Source: Hydrococcus rivularis NIES-593
Lineage (GTDB): Bacteria > Cyanobacteriota > Cyanobacteriia > Cyanobacteriales > Microcystaceae
Direction of reading: 5' to 3'
NCBI RefSeq assembly: GCF_001904635.1
Contig: NZ_MRCB01000023.1
Coordinates: 1-64,000 of the forward strand
Length of the DNA: 64,000 nt
Shown here: positions 8,564 to 17,738 of the stretch, piece after piece
Position numbering within the stretch: position 1 is the stretch's first letter
Layout of the letters: the number at the start of each line of letters is the position of its first letter
Notes under the pieces: generated by a model
Database searches by the model: none
Seen by the model: only the letters and a program-made list of their open reading frames with translations
What the model was told of the DNA's origin: nothing
Translations under genes and position numbers: made by a program

Positions 8564-8696
8564 ATCAAATCCGTTTAATTAGTCGTAATATGTAGTGCGT
8601 TCGCGTAGCGTGCGCGTAAGCGCATACGTCCCGCTCGCGACTCCTGTTGGTCGCACTACTGGTTATTGTGGTCGTTCATCCGGATTTGATATCACG
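8561..8696. repeat. MITE-like element, family B, with 12-bp terminal inverted repeats
   Basis: The ends ATATCAAATCCG and CGGATTTGATAT are perfect inverted repeats. Inside is a second inverted pair, GTAGTGCG (8592-8599) and CGCACTAC (8652-8659), around a GC-rich core with CGCGTAGCGTGCGCG. Solo copies of the same end (CTAATTAAACGGATTTGATATCA type) lie at 20780-20802 and 26774-26793. Confidence 0.7.
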
Positions 8697-8767
8697 ATCT
8701 TAAGCCTTATTCAAACTTTGCATTCATTGGCTGAGAGCGAGCCCGAATGAATAACTGTGGGATGTAA

Positions 8768-8880
8768 TACCAATTTTCAGGTTTTCGCGATTGACATCTT
8801 TTTCCCTCTCCCAATTTGGGAGAGGGGTAGGGGGTGAGGGCAATCGACCATCTCTGTCATTAATGAATGAAAAATGGTAT
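8768..8880. repeat. MITE-like element, family A copy 2
   Basis: Second copy of the 113-115 bp element, starting TACCAATTTTCAGG and ending GAAAAATGGTAT, with the inner stem CCCTCTCCCAATTTGGGAGAGG. With the family B element at 8561-8696 it fills the 384-bp gap between the SDR and cytochrome genes. Confidence 0.8.
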
Positions 8881-8947
8881 AAACTTCTCCTCTTAATCCC
8901 CCCTTTTCAAAGGATAAGTGGGGATCGGGGTAAGGTCAGACCTTCAA

Positions 8948-11110
8948 TTAAAGAGTCTTCAGGAACTCAATCAATGCTCGCTTGTCTTCATCCGGCAGAT
9001 CCGTGCCAAAGTAGTGTCCGTGGTCTTCGATGAAATCAGGTGATTGGTTGTTTTTCAACAGCAGTGGAGCAAGCACATCATCGGGAATAAATCTAGCCAG
9101 CAATTGCAGCTTCTTAACCCCTACTTCCGAGTCCAACTTCCTTTGCAGGATCGCTGGGGTATTGCGGGGGTCTAGATTTGCCAGCAGGTTAATCGGCGTG
9201 CTTTCAGGAACCGTCGCTTTGAGTCTGCCGATTTCTAGATAAGTTTCTCGATCCGTTCGCTCGATCCTTCCCTCCCGCTTTTCGGGCCACAGAAGCTTTT
9301 CAATCGCATCGTTGAAAGCTTCCATCCGTCCGGCTACCGAGGGATCGCCATTATATTTACCCAGCTCATTATTGTGGAAGAAGGGAGCGCTCGACCAAAG
9401 ACTAATCAGCGATGGAGTTCGATAATAGCCCGTGCCTCCGGCTGGAATTTTAAACGCGATCGGCTTATCTTTGTCAAAAGGATTCTCAAGCGTAAGCTTA
9501 CCCGGCGATGGGAGTTCTTTGTAAGTCTTCGACGAGAATTGCTCCCAAACATGACCCTGCGCGGCATTAGTTGCCAATGCGCGGGAAGCATTGGTGCCAA
9601 TCAGCGTGACTGGTTTGCGCAGATCGTCTGACAAGAAGTTATGGTCGAGAAAATCCGAACTCACAACCGACTCGCGATACCATTGCTTGGCCTGTTCGGG
9701 ATCGGCTGCAATTTCAGCAGGTGGTTGCTTGCTAGAATGACAAGTCGCGCAAGTATCGGCAAAGACAATTTTTCCGCGATCGAAGACTGTTTTATCGTTG
9801 GTTAAGTAAGCTTTCCCTCCAGGTGCATCTGCCAGATGCATCGGTTTGAGAGTCTTCAAGAAGGCTTCGGCATCTGCCATGCGTGCTTCCGTTTTAGACC
9901 AATATTCGCATTCTTTCCTAGCTGTTTCAATATCAAACGGCTTCTGCGGCTTTCTTCCTAGCAACGGATCGTGGAGTGTCAGCCAATAATCCGAACACGA
10001 GCCGATATTGATATATACGCGTTCCGAAGCAAGGGCAACGCCAACGGAGTCCGCACCATCTTTGAGAACGTTTGGCACTCCCTGGGTTGTCCCATCGTTC
10101 ATGACTTGTTGGTGACCGGGCTGATTTGCCAAGTTCAGTCGATCTTCGAGATTAAAAATCGCGTTAATCGCATTAGGGTTATTGATATGGTCGGTGGCGA
10201 TGCGAGAGGTATCGGAAGTCCCTGGCGGTTGTCTGTCAATCACCTGTCTGCGAAAATCGTTGGCTGGTAGATTGCCGCTGAATAAAGCTCCTTCCTTAAG
10301 ATACTGGTTGCCGATCGCCGACGCTAGATTCTCCCATCTCGGATTTTCTGCATCGGCAGGGGGTTTGAGAGGATCGTAGGCGATGTGGCAAACGCCACAA
10401 GAAATCCCGATTCGGTAAGGAGGTTCGAGCTGCGCTTTTTCGTCTCCGGCTGCATAATATTTGGCTAAATCCCATTTCTGGGGATCGAAGTTGGGATTGG
10501 GAAACTTACGCGCTCCCATAATTCCCGCCGCCTGGGGATCTTTATCGCATTTATCCAGCCATAAGCCATATTCGTCTGGTTCTGTTGCTTGTTTGCATCC
10601 AGGATCGTTAATGGCTCCAATGGTCTTAAAACGCTCGTTGCGTTGAGTGTGATGGGTGTCGCCTGGCAACAGTTCGCTATCGGGACGGGCATCGAGAAGG
10701 CTAAAAAAATCAGCTTCCCCGTGGGTTTGCTTGGCAAAATCGCGGAAGAATTTTTCATTGCCGCCAGTCCAAAAGTACCAAGTTTGCAAACCGCGCTTCT
10801 CGGCTTCGGTTAAATCGCCATAATAATTGTCGGGCACATAACCGAGATAATCGCGATCGTAGGATTCTGCATTTTTTGTAGATTCGTTCTGGCTATACTC
10901 AGTTGCTTGTGTAGATGGATTTGTGTTTTGGTCGTATTTGGGCGATGCCGAAGAGACATCAGCTTTAGGTGCATTAGCTGCCTCGGCTTGTGCTATCAAC
11001 TCTCTGAGGCGTTCTACAGACGTCGTTTCGTATTCATAGGGGGAACAACCCAGAAGCATTAGCATCAGCACCACTAAACAGGCGATCGCGCCCATACGTG
11101 GCTTATTCAT
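8948..11110 (-). CDS. Large diheme c-type cytochrome lipoprotein
   Basis: A 720-residue protein. The signal peptide ends in the lipobox LLGC, so Cys22 should be lipidated. Two heme c sites are visible: CGVCH (238-242) and CATCH (454-458). The region TGYYRTPSLISLWSSAPFFHNN is reminiscent of the heme-ligand loops of the diheme peroxidase/MauG/RoxA superfamily, and the ~690-residue mature size is close to RoxA rubber oxygenase. The C-terminal DEDKRALIEFLKTL motif is shared with the two cytochromes on the opposite strand. It is transcribed divergently from the OYE-cytochrome-patatin genes. Substrate and activity (peroxidase or dioxygenase) are unknown. Confidence 0.8.
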   Translation of the reverse strand: MNKPRMGAIACLVVLMLMLLGCSPYEYETTSVERLRELIAQAEAANAPKADVSSASPKYDQNTNPSTQATEYSQNESTKNAESYDRDYLGYVPDNYYGDLTEAEKRGLQTWYFWTGGNEKFFRDFAKQTHGEADFFSLLDARPDSELLPGDTHHTQRNERFKTIGAINDPGCKQATEPDEYGLWLDKCDKDPQAAGIMGARKFPNPNFDPQKWDLAKYYAAGDEKAQLEPPYRIGISCGVCHIAYDPLKPPADAENPRWENLASAIGNQYLKEGALFSGNLPANDFRRQVIDRQPPGTSDTSRIATDHINNPNAINAIFNLEDRLNLANQPGHQQVMNDGTTQGVPNVLKDGADSVGVALASERVYINIGSCSDYWLTLHDPLLGRKPQKPFDIETARKECEYWSKTEARMADAEAFLKTLKPMHLADAPGGKAYLTNDKTVFDRGKIVFADTCATCHSSKQPPAEIAADPEQAKQWYRESVVSSDFLDHNFLSDDLRKPVTLIGTNASRALATNAAQGHVWEQFSSKTYKELPSPGKLTLENPFDKDKPIAFKIPAGGTGYYRTPSLISLWSSAPFFHNNELGKYNGDPSVAGRMEAFNDAIEKLLWPEKREGRIERTDRETYLEIGRLKATVPESTPINLLANLDPRNTPAILQRKLDSEVGVKKLQLLARFIPDDVLAPLLLKNNQSPDFIEDHGHYFGTDLPDEDKRALIEFLKTL

Positions 11111-11949
11111 AAATTTCTCCTGTCGGATATTAAAGCTTCGATTAGGGAACTTTTTATCAACTGTGATTTCATATACTACACTGTCTTTTTGTTAGAAATA
11201 AATCTCGTATTTGTAATAATTTGTAATTTAAAATCGGCTTATTTTTTTAATATTTGTTACATTAACTTTATGTTAAGAAAGGTTGCTATTATAAACAGGT
11301 TAAATAGCCTACAGTTCAAAACCTATTAACAATTAAAATTGCTTCAATGCAACAATTTGACAGATCGTGCTTAGCCCATCTTCTGTTACTTGATGGCGAG
11401 CGAGTCTCAAAAGCTTTACCAGGATAAGGATACTAAAATTGTATCTATTGTATCGCTACTTCTGTTAAGAGCGGATTAAATAGACATTTAATCTATATTT
11501 TTTTTGAATAACCATAGAGTATTAATAATTTTACTTGCTTTTATTAAAGAGTCTAATCCTCTCATAAAGCTCTCGAACGGCTTAGCAAGACAATGATTCG
11601 CCTCAAAGATAAATTTTTGTCACAAATAGGCTTTCAATCGGGCGATCGGTAATGTATTGTGGGGTAGAAATCGTCTAAATATATTAAAAGAACGGTTAAA
11701 ACTAAGCAAAAAATTCCTGAATTGTTTAAGACAGAGAGAGATTTAACGAGATTCTACGGAAGTCAAACGTGGATAAAAAAACTCTTGTGCTTATCCCTCG
11801 ATCCCACTGTATTTCCCTCAATACCGCTTAGTGATTACTTCATAAAAATTACTTCCGAATCGGTCTATCTTTAGCATTGCTACAGATCTAGATTCGGTTA
11901 GTAGTGCATCGCAGCAAATTTAAGGGATTGCCAATAAAGCAAAACGCGC
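11111..11949. other. Long divergent intergenic region
   Basis: An 839-bp non-coding, AT-rich spacer between the diverging cytochrome and OYE genes. It has no ORF of 60 codons or more and no RNA gene that I can recognise. An AT-rich tract with TTTGTTACATTAACTTTATG around 11255-11274 could hold a promoter. The size is unusual for this gene-dense window and suggests regulatory sequence for the redox island. Confidence 0.5.
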
Positions 11950-13395
11950 ATGGAAAACGATATTATTTTTCAACCGCTGGAATTCCGCCATCTAACCATT
12001 AAAAATCGGATCTTTCGCTCTAATATCTCTGGAAGATTTGACAACTACGATGGTTCGGGCAATCAGGCAAGGATAAATTGGGAAGAGAAATTTGCGCGAG
12101 GCGGTGTCGGAGCAATTGTTTCTTCCTTCGTCCCCGTCACGATCAAAGGACGAATCGTTCCCAATTACGCGACGATTGACCGCGACGATTGCATTCCTTT
12201 TTGGCATCAAGTCGGCGAAAAAGTCCACGAGTACGATTGCAAGTTTATCATGCAACTGAGCCATTCCGGTCGTCAGCAGGACATACAGGGCGTTGAAAAT
12301 GATTATATACGCCAGAGTTCGACTGGTCGTACCGAATCATTCCACGGATTGGAGTGTCGGACAATGAGCGTAGATGAAATTAAACAGGTCGTGCAAGCGT
12401 TTGGCAAAGGGGCTAAACGCGCTAAAAAGGCAGGATTAGATGGTGTAGAATTGCATGGAGCGAACGGCTATCTGATTACACAATTTCTCAGTTCGGGGAT
12501 CAACGATCGCACGGATGCATTTGGCGGTTCTTTAAAAAATCGCGCTCGCTTTCTGCTAGACATTATCGAGGCAGTTCGCACAGAAGTCGGAGACGATTTT
12601 CACTTCCAAGTCAAAATCAGTGCCGAAGACTTTAACAACGCAGTCATTCCCTGGGAAAAAACCGGAAATAAGCTAGAAGATACCGTTCAAATTTGTCAGT
12701 GGATGGAAGAGGCGGGAGTAGACGCGATTCATGTTTCGGTTGGCAGCCTTTTTCCTCATCCCTTGAATCCGCCAGGAACATTTCCCCTCGAAGGCAAGTA
12801 TGCCACCGATAAAGCTGAAAACACCTACGATACGATGCTCTCTAGCGGCAACCAAACCTTCCGCAATTATCTCCTATTCCGTTATCGAGCCTTGCATAAG
12901 ATTTTTGAGTGGCTTTGGTATCGGATTCCGCGAAAAGTATACCGAGAGCCGAATCTCTTGCAAGGATTGCCCGTCAAAGCAGAAGAGTTGCACCCCGATT
13001 TTCGTAAATTTGTCTCGCCGCAAGAGCTACAAAAGCTCCTAGAGACTTATCAGGGAAGAAATCTCGGCTATGCACGGGAAATTAAGAAGAATGTCAAGAT
13101 TCCAGTTATCTGCACGGGTGGATTTCAGCAAGCATCCTATATTCGCAAAGCCATTAGCGAAGGATTTTGCGATGCGGTGAGTATCGCTCGTCCTTTAGTG
13201 GCGAATCACGATTTGGTTAAGCAATTCGAGCAAGGAAAAGACCTTCCAGAGAGACCTTGCACTTACTGCAACCGTTGCTTGCTCAACACCTTAGAAAACC
13301 CGTTAGGATGCTACGAGCCAGCACGCTACGGCGACGACTACGAGGCAATGATTCGAGAAGTGATGACCGTATATAACCCACCACCATTTAAATGA
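11950..13395 (+). CDS. OYE-family NADH:flavin oxidoreductase with Fe-S motif
   Basis: A 481-residue TIM-barrel flavoenzyme. OYE hallmarks: FQPLEFRHLTIKNRIFRS at the N-terminus, QLSHSGRQ, and GVELHGANGYLITQFLSSGINDR carrying the His-x-x-Asn active-site pair. The C-terminal PCTYCNRCLLNTLENPLGC carries Cys spaced as in the 4Fe-4S ligands of trimethylamine dehydrogenase/2,4-dienoyl-CoA reductases. An extra ~90 residues (about 275-365) interrupt the barrel before VPVICTGG-type phosphate-binding strands and include a hydrophobic helix, NYLLFRYRALHKIFEWLWY. The NAD-binding C-terminal domains of DCR/TMADH are absent. It is the first gene of a five-gene run with two cytochromes. Confidence 0.86.
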   Translation: MENDIIFQPLEFRHLTIKNRIFRSNISGRFDNYDGSGNQARINWEEKFARGGVGAIVSSFVPVTIKGRIVPNYATIDRDDCIPFWHQVGEKVHEYDCKFIMQLSHSGRQQDIQGVENDYIRQSSTGRTESFHGLECRTMSVDEIKQVVQAFGKGAKRAKKAGLDGVELHGANGYLITQFLSSGINDRTDAFGGSLKNRARFLLDIIEAVRTEVGDDFHFQVKISAEDFNNAVIPWEKTGNKLEDTVQICQWMEEAGVDAIHVSVGSLFPHPLNPPGTFPLEGKYATDKAENTYDTMLSSGNQTFRNYLLFRYRALHKIFEWLWYRIPRKVYREPNLLQGLPVKAEELHPDFRKFVSPQELQKLLETYQGRNLGYAREIKKNVKIPVICTGGFQQASYIRKAISEGFCDAVSIARPLVANHDLVKQFEQGKDLPERPCTYCNRCLLNTLENPLGCYEPARYGDDYEAMIREVMTVYNPPPFK

Positions 13396-13431
13396 TTTTG
13401 GATTGAAAATTTGCATGCAGGCGATCGATTT

Positions 13432-14922
13432 ATGAGCGAACAAGAGAAACAAGAGAAGGCAGCAGGATTTAAAGCGATTTTTAAGCAAATTTTGATGTTT
13501 GTGGGTGGAGTCGTCGTAGTTGCGGCTCTCATCGTCTTCATTCTTGTCTTGCCCATAATTAGCAATAACGGATCTGTCAGATATGCAGACATTAACGAAC
13601 ATTTTAAATATGGGTCGATTGGCGGCGAGAAGGCTAATGGCATTCCTTATTGGATCTGGAAAGTGCTTCCAGTCGTGTTTGCCGATAAATTACCCGGCGA
13701 AGGGTATACCTCTTTAGGCTTCATTCAAGAACCCGGACAAGATCTTCCGATAGGCTTCTCGAAAAGTAAGATTGGGTTTGAACGGGTCGCTCAAAACTGC
13801 GCTACCTGCCATGCTGGAAGCTTGCGAGAGACACCCGATAGTCAACCGCAAATTATTACTACCATGCCTTCAAATACCGTCAATTTGGGGGCGTATATTC
13901 AATTTCTCTCCGACATCGCGATCGACGAGCGGTTCAATGCTAGGGAATTGATGCCGCAGATTGAAGCGATAGGAGCCAAACTCAACCCGCTTGAGAAATT
14001 GGTTTACCGCTTTTTTGCGATTCCGCAAACGCGAGATGCGCTGCTCTTGCAGAGAAGTAAATTTGCGTTTATGGATGACCAATCAGAATACGGTCCGGGG
14101 AGAGTCGATACCTTTACTGGCTATAAAACGCGCCAGTTTAATTTTCCCATAGAGAAGCTCTCAAAAGACGAACTGAACGGCATCGCAGATTTTCCGATCA
14201 TCTGGCAGCAGAGACCGCGCCAGGGAATGCAGCTACACTGGGATGGCAATAACGATTCCATTGACGAACGCAATAATAGTGCGGCTTTGGCATTAGTTAC
14301 CCCGACCACCATCGACTTTGATGCGATTCACCGCGTTAAAGATTGGCTCCTAGACCTTCCTGCTCCTCGCTATCCATATTCGATCGATGAAGAATTGGCA
14401 GCTGTCGGGAAACCCATTTTTGAAAACACTTGTGCCAGTTGTCATGCATTTGGGGGGTCTGGGGTAGGTAAAGTAGTCCCGATTGAGGAGATTGGCACCG
14501 ATCCCGGTCGTCTGGATTCTTATACCTACGAGACGCTCTCGAATCAGAATACCCTCTTTACTGACGTTTCTTATCGAGGTGTGGATCGGCGATTTCAACA
14601 TTTCCGCAAGACGAATGGCTACGCCAATATGCCTTTAGATGGGGTGTGGTTAAGAGCGCCCTATTTGCACAATGGCTCTGTACCGACGTTAAGAGACTTG
14701 TTAGAAGCTCCCGAAAAGCGACCCAAGGTGTTTTATCGGGGGTATGACGTTTTCGACCAAAAGAACGTCGGCTTTGTCTCCAATGTCGCCTCAGAAGGCA
14801 ACAAGCAATATTTTAAGTTCGATACAACCTTACCCGGTAATAGCAATAGCGGTCACCTATATGGCACAGATTTCTCGTCCGAAGACAAAGAGGCATTGGT
14901 TGAGTATATGAAGAAGCTTTGA
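13432..14922 (+). CDS. Membrane-anchored diheme cytochrome c (paralogue 1)
   Basis: A 496-residue protein. I chose ATG 13432 over the TTG at 13411 because it gives a normal short cytoplasmic head before the single transmembrane anchor (about 19-43). Heme sites are CATCH (123-127) and CASCH (334-338), the latter followed by AFGGSG. A further conserved stretch is VWLRAPYLHNGSVPTLRDL. About half of the residues are shared with the cytochrome at 15399-16832, including EHFKYGSIG and PGEGYTSLG near the N-terminus. Probably periplasmic or lumenal; it could pass electrons to or from the divergent lipoprotein. RoxA/diheme peroxidase relationship is inferred. Confidence 0.84.
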   Translation: MSEQEKQEKAAGFKAIFKQILMFVGGVVVVAALIVFILVLPIISNNGSVRYADINEHFKYGSIGGEKANGIPYWIWKVLPVVFADKLPGEGYTSLGFIQEPGQDLPIGFSKSKIGFERVAQNCATCHAGSLRETPDSQPQIITTMPSNTVNLGAYIQFLSDIAIDERFNARELMPQIEAIGAKLNPLEKLVYRFFAIPQTRDALLLQRSKFAFMDDQSEYGPGRVDTFTGYKTRQFNFPIEKLSKDELNGIADFPIIWQQRPRQGMQLHWDGNNDSIDERNNSAALALVTPTTIDFDAIHRVKDWLLDLPAPRYPYSIDEELAAVGKPIFENTCASCHAFGGSGVGKVVPIEEIGTDPGRLDSYTYETLSNQNTLFTDVSYRGVDRRFQHFRKTNGYANMPLDGVWLRAPYLHNGSVPTLRDLLEAPEKRPKVFYRGYDVFDQKNVGFVSNVASEGNKQYFKFDTTLPGNSNSGHLYGTDFSSEDKEALVEYMKKL

Positions 14923-14932
14923 AGGAGAACGC

Positions 14933-15346
14933 ATGAACGTTTATGCAAAATGGTTTGGGCGAGTTGTCTGGCTGGGGATTGTCGTCAATCTGTTTTTTGT
15001 CGTTCCCCTACTTTTCTTTCCAGAAGCACTACTTTCTTTGCTAAGGATGCAAATTCCCGTTCCGATTATCTGGGTGCGTGCGGCTGGGTTGCTGCTTTTA
15101 GAAATTAGTATTCTCTATATTCCCGGCGCGATCGACCCCTTTCGTTACAAGGCAACGGCTTGGATGTCGGTATTGGTGACGCGAGGGGGTGGGTCGTCGT
15201 TTTTCCTAGTTGCCGTCCTCTTCTTCGGTCAAGAACTGGGGTTTGTGACGATCGCTTTAGTCGATCTTTTCTTCGGAGTCGTCGAGGGCATTCTCCTATA
15301 TCTTGCCATGCGTAACGAACCGACGGCTGTTAAAGCGATGGGGTGA
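14933..15346 (+). CDS. Small four-helix integral membrane protein
   Basis: A 137-residue hydrophobic protein with about four transmembrane segments (VVWLGIVVNLFFVVPLLFF, the ILYIPGAID region, FFLVAVLFFG, IALVDLFFGVVEGILLYL). GAAGGAG precedes the ATG, which lies 10 bp after the first cytochrome stop, so it is in the same operon. I do not recognise the family. A quinone-linked or structural membrane partner of the cytochromes is possible. Confidence 0.75.
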   Translation: MNVYAKWFGRVVWLGIVVNLFFVVPLLFFPEALLSLLRMQIPVPIIWVRAAGLLLLEISILYIPGAIDPFRYKATAWMSVLVTRGGGSSFFLVAVLFFGQELGFVTIALVDLFFGVVEGILLYLAMRNEPTAVKAMG

Positions 15347-15360
15347 TGGGGAAGACGGGG

Positions 15361-15397
15361 AGACAACTAACCACTAACTACTAACCACTAACTAAAA
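15361..15397 (+). repeat. Short tandem repeat tract (AACTAAC/CACTAAC type)
   Basis: Degenerate heptamers AACTAAC-CACTAAC-TACTAAC-CACTAAC directly before the ATG of the second cytochrome. Similar tracts occur at 29461-29494 and, as complement-like TTAGTAGTTAGTGGTTAG, at 32362-32382. These are cyanobacterial STRR-type sequences and leave little room for a Shine-Dalgarno. Confidence 0.7.
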
Positions 15398-15398
15398 A

Positions 15399-16832
15399 AT
15401 GGAAATATTAAAGAGTAAATTAGCAAGAGCGATCGCAGCTATCGCTATTAGTCTAAGTCTCCTGGTAGGCGTGGTGGCTTACGTCGGTTGGTATAACCTC
15501 TTTCGAGAAGTTCCCACCTACTATGAATCGCCAGAGGAACATTTTAAATATGGTTCCATCGGTACGGAAAATGCCGAAGGAATGCCCTATTGGGTATGGC
15601 TGGTACTTCCTCGACTGTTCCCAGAAAAGTTGCCAGGACCCGGTGGCTATACTTCTCTAGGACTGACTTGGGAAGAGGGAAAAGAGACTCCCGTTGGGAT
15701 TTCTAAGAAAACGATCGGGTTTCCTCGTCAGGGAATTACTTGTGCGGTCTGCCACAACACCATCTACCGAAAAGACCCTAAAGATAAGCCTACTATCGTT
15801 CTCGCCGGACCGGCTAACAAATTTGATTCTCAAGGCTACTTGCGATTTTTGTTCGCCTGTGCCAACGACCCCAGATTTACTGCCGATTACATTCTTCCGG
15901 CGATCCAATATAATCATCAATTGTCTTGGTTGGAAAAACCACTATATCGCTATCTGATTATTCCGCAAACCAAAAAAGCAATTCTCAAACAACAGCAATC
16001 TTATACCTGGATGGATTTTCGACCTAATTGGGGTCCCGGACGCATCGATCCGTTTAACCCAGTGAAGTTTAGAACCCTAAGTCTGCCGCTAGACAATACG
16101 ATTGGGAATTCTGATATGATGTCGCTTTGGAATCAAAAGCAGCATCAAGGGTTTGCGCTGCATTGGGATGGCTTGGAAACGTCGCTGACGGAGACTGTGA
16201 ATACGGGAGCGATCGGCGACGGCGCAACGCGAAAGTCAATTCCGATCGCAGATCTCCAGCGCGTAGAAGACTATATTACTCAACTCGACCCACCCAAATA
16301 TCCCTTTGCGATCGATCGCGCTTTAGCTGACAAGGGAAGTAAGATTTTTGACAATAGTTGTGCCTCCTGTCATGCCTTTGGTGGCGAAAGAACGGGAACG
16401 GTTATTCCGCTTGAAGAGGTAGGAACCGATCGCCATCGCCTCGATATGTGGACTCAGCAAGCGGCAGATGCCTATAACCAATATGCAGAAGGCTACGATT
16501 GGGACTTTGACAACCTTCGCAAAACCGATGGCTATGTATCTGTCTCTCTCGACGGACTGTGGTTGAGAGCGCCTTATCTGCATAATGGTTCGGTTCCCTA
16601 CCTAACAGACCTTCTGGAAGTTCCAGAGAAACGCACTCCGGTTTTTTATCGAGGCTACGATGTCTACGATCCAGAAAAAGTCGGCTTTGTTGCCCAAGGA
16701 CAAGAAGCCCAGAAAGTTGGTTTTAAATACGATACCAGGGTTGAGGCCAATGGAAACCAGGGACATCTCTACGGCACCGATCTGCCTGCCGACGATAAAA
16801 AAGCCTTGATCGAATATCTCAAAACTCTATAA
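15399..16832 (+). CDS. Membrane-anchored diheme cytochrome c (paralogue 2)
   Basis: A 477-residue paralogue of the 13432-14922 product. The N-terminal anchor lies at ~10-32; heme sites are CAVCH (115-119) and CASCH (321-325) with AFGGERTG after the second. LWLRAPYLHNGSVPYL and FYRGYDVYDPEKVGFV match the first copy closely, as does the C-terminal LYGTDLPADDKKALIEYL. The start codon follows a tandem heptamer tract (ACTAACTACTAACCACTAACTA). The duplication with a small membrane gene between the copies suggests the two cytochromes form a pair in one membrane complex. Confidence 0.84.
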   Translation: MEILKSKLARAIAAIAISLSLLVGVVAYVGWYNLFREVPTYYESPEEHFKYGSIGTENAEGMPYWVWLVLPRLFPEKLPGPGGYTSLGLTWEEGKETPVGISKKTIGFPRQGITCAVCHNTIYRKDPKDKPTIVLAGPANKFDSQGYLRFLFACANDPRFTADYILPAIQYNHQLSWLEKPLYRYLIIPQTKKAILKQQQSYTWMDFRPNWGPGRIDPFNPVKFRTLSLPLDNTIGNSDMMSLWNQKQHQGFALHWDGLETSLTETVNTGAIGDGATRKSIPIADLQRVEDYITQLDPPKYPFAIDRALADKGSKIFDNSCASCHAFGGERTGTVIPLEEVGTDRHRLDMWTQQAADAYNQYAEGYDWDFDNLRKTDGYVSVSLDGLWLRAPYLHNGSVPYLTDLLEVPEKRTPVFYRGYDVYDPEKVGFVAQGQEAQKVGFKYDTRVEANGNQGHLYGTDLPADDKKALIEYLKTL

Positions 16833-16874
16833 GTCCGCCCTACTTCAAGGTAGTAATAGCCTCAGGAGGCTAAT

Positions 16875-17675
16875 ATGTCTAATTTGCTCAAAATTCTCTC
16901 GATCGATGGCGGGGGAATTCGGGGGATTATCTCAGCGATAATTCTCGCCGAAATAGAAAAGCTGACGCAAAAGCCAATTTCCGAGTTGTTTGCTCTGATT
17001 GTCGGAACTTCGACGGGTGGGATTTTAGCGTTGGGTTTAACCGTGCCCAATGCCGAAGGAAAACCTCGATATTCGGCTGAAGATCTCATCGCTCTTTATG
17101 AAAACGAGGGAGGGCGAATATTTTCCCGATCGCTCTGGCACAAAATTCGAGCGGCAGGTAATCTATTGGAAGAAAAATACCCATCAGATGGGATTAAAGG
17201 AGTTTTAGCCGAATATTTTGGAGAAACTCGCCTTAAAGAAGCATTGACTGAGGTTCTCATCACTAGCTATGAAATCGAACAGCGCATTCCCTTTTTCTTC
17301 AAAAGTACTTCGGCAAAAGATTCGCTCAAAACAGCAAGCCGCGATTTTTTCATGAAACAAGTTGCTAGGGCAACTTCGGCTGCGCCAACTTATTTTGAGC
17401 CTATTAGGATAGAAACGGATGACTTAGCAAAATCCTATGCGTTAATCGACGGCGGCGTTTTTGCCAACAATCCAACTATGTGTGCGTTGGTTGAGGCGAA
17501 AACCACTTTTCCAGATGTCAACGATTTTTTAGTCGTCTCGCTGGGAACTGGGGAACTCATCCGTCCTATTCTCTATGAACAAGCGAGAGAATGGGGGAAA
17601 GCCGAATGGGGTCAACCGTTGCTAAGTGTTGTTTTCAGCGGCATCAATAAAACAGTAGATTATCAACTGCATTAA
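16875..17675 (+). CDS. Patatin-like phospholipase, shortened C-terminus
   Basis: A 266-residue patatin-fold lipid acyl hydrolase. Oxyanion loop DGGGIRG (11-17), nucleophile Ser46 in GTSTGG and catalytic Asp192 in DGG are all present, so the active site is complete. An AGGAGG Shine-Dalgarno precedes the ATG. The reading frame stops right after KTVDYQLH, where many relatives continue for several dozen residues; no continuation was seen in other frames. It is the last gene of the OYE-cytochrome run (42 bp after the second cytochrome). It may release lipid substrate for the oxidative enzymes (inference). There is no CBASS cyclase nearby. Confidence 0.83.
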   Translation: MSNLLKILSIDGGGIRGIISAIILAEIEKLTQKPISELFALIVGTSTGGILALGLTVPNAEGKPRYSAEDLIALYENEGGRIFSRSLWHKIRAAGNLLEEKYPSDGIKGVLAEYFGETRLKEALTEVLITSYEIEQRIPFFFKSTSAKDSLKTASRDFFMKQVARATSAAPTYFEPIRIETDDLAKSYALIDGGVFANNPTMCALVEAKTTFPDVNDFLVVSLGTGELIRPILYEQAREWGKAEWGQPLLSVVFSGINKTVDYQLH

Positions 17676-17738
17676 ATATCAAATGTAGTGCTCTAGATCC
17701 TTCGCTATCGCTGCACGATTATTATCCCTCGAAGCTTT

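Noticed and set aside
16875-17675. Patatin as a CBASS effector (CapV) or other defence gene
   Set aside because: No CD-NTase, Cap2/Cap3 or other defence gene is nearby; operon partners are redox enzymes.
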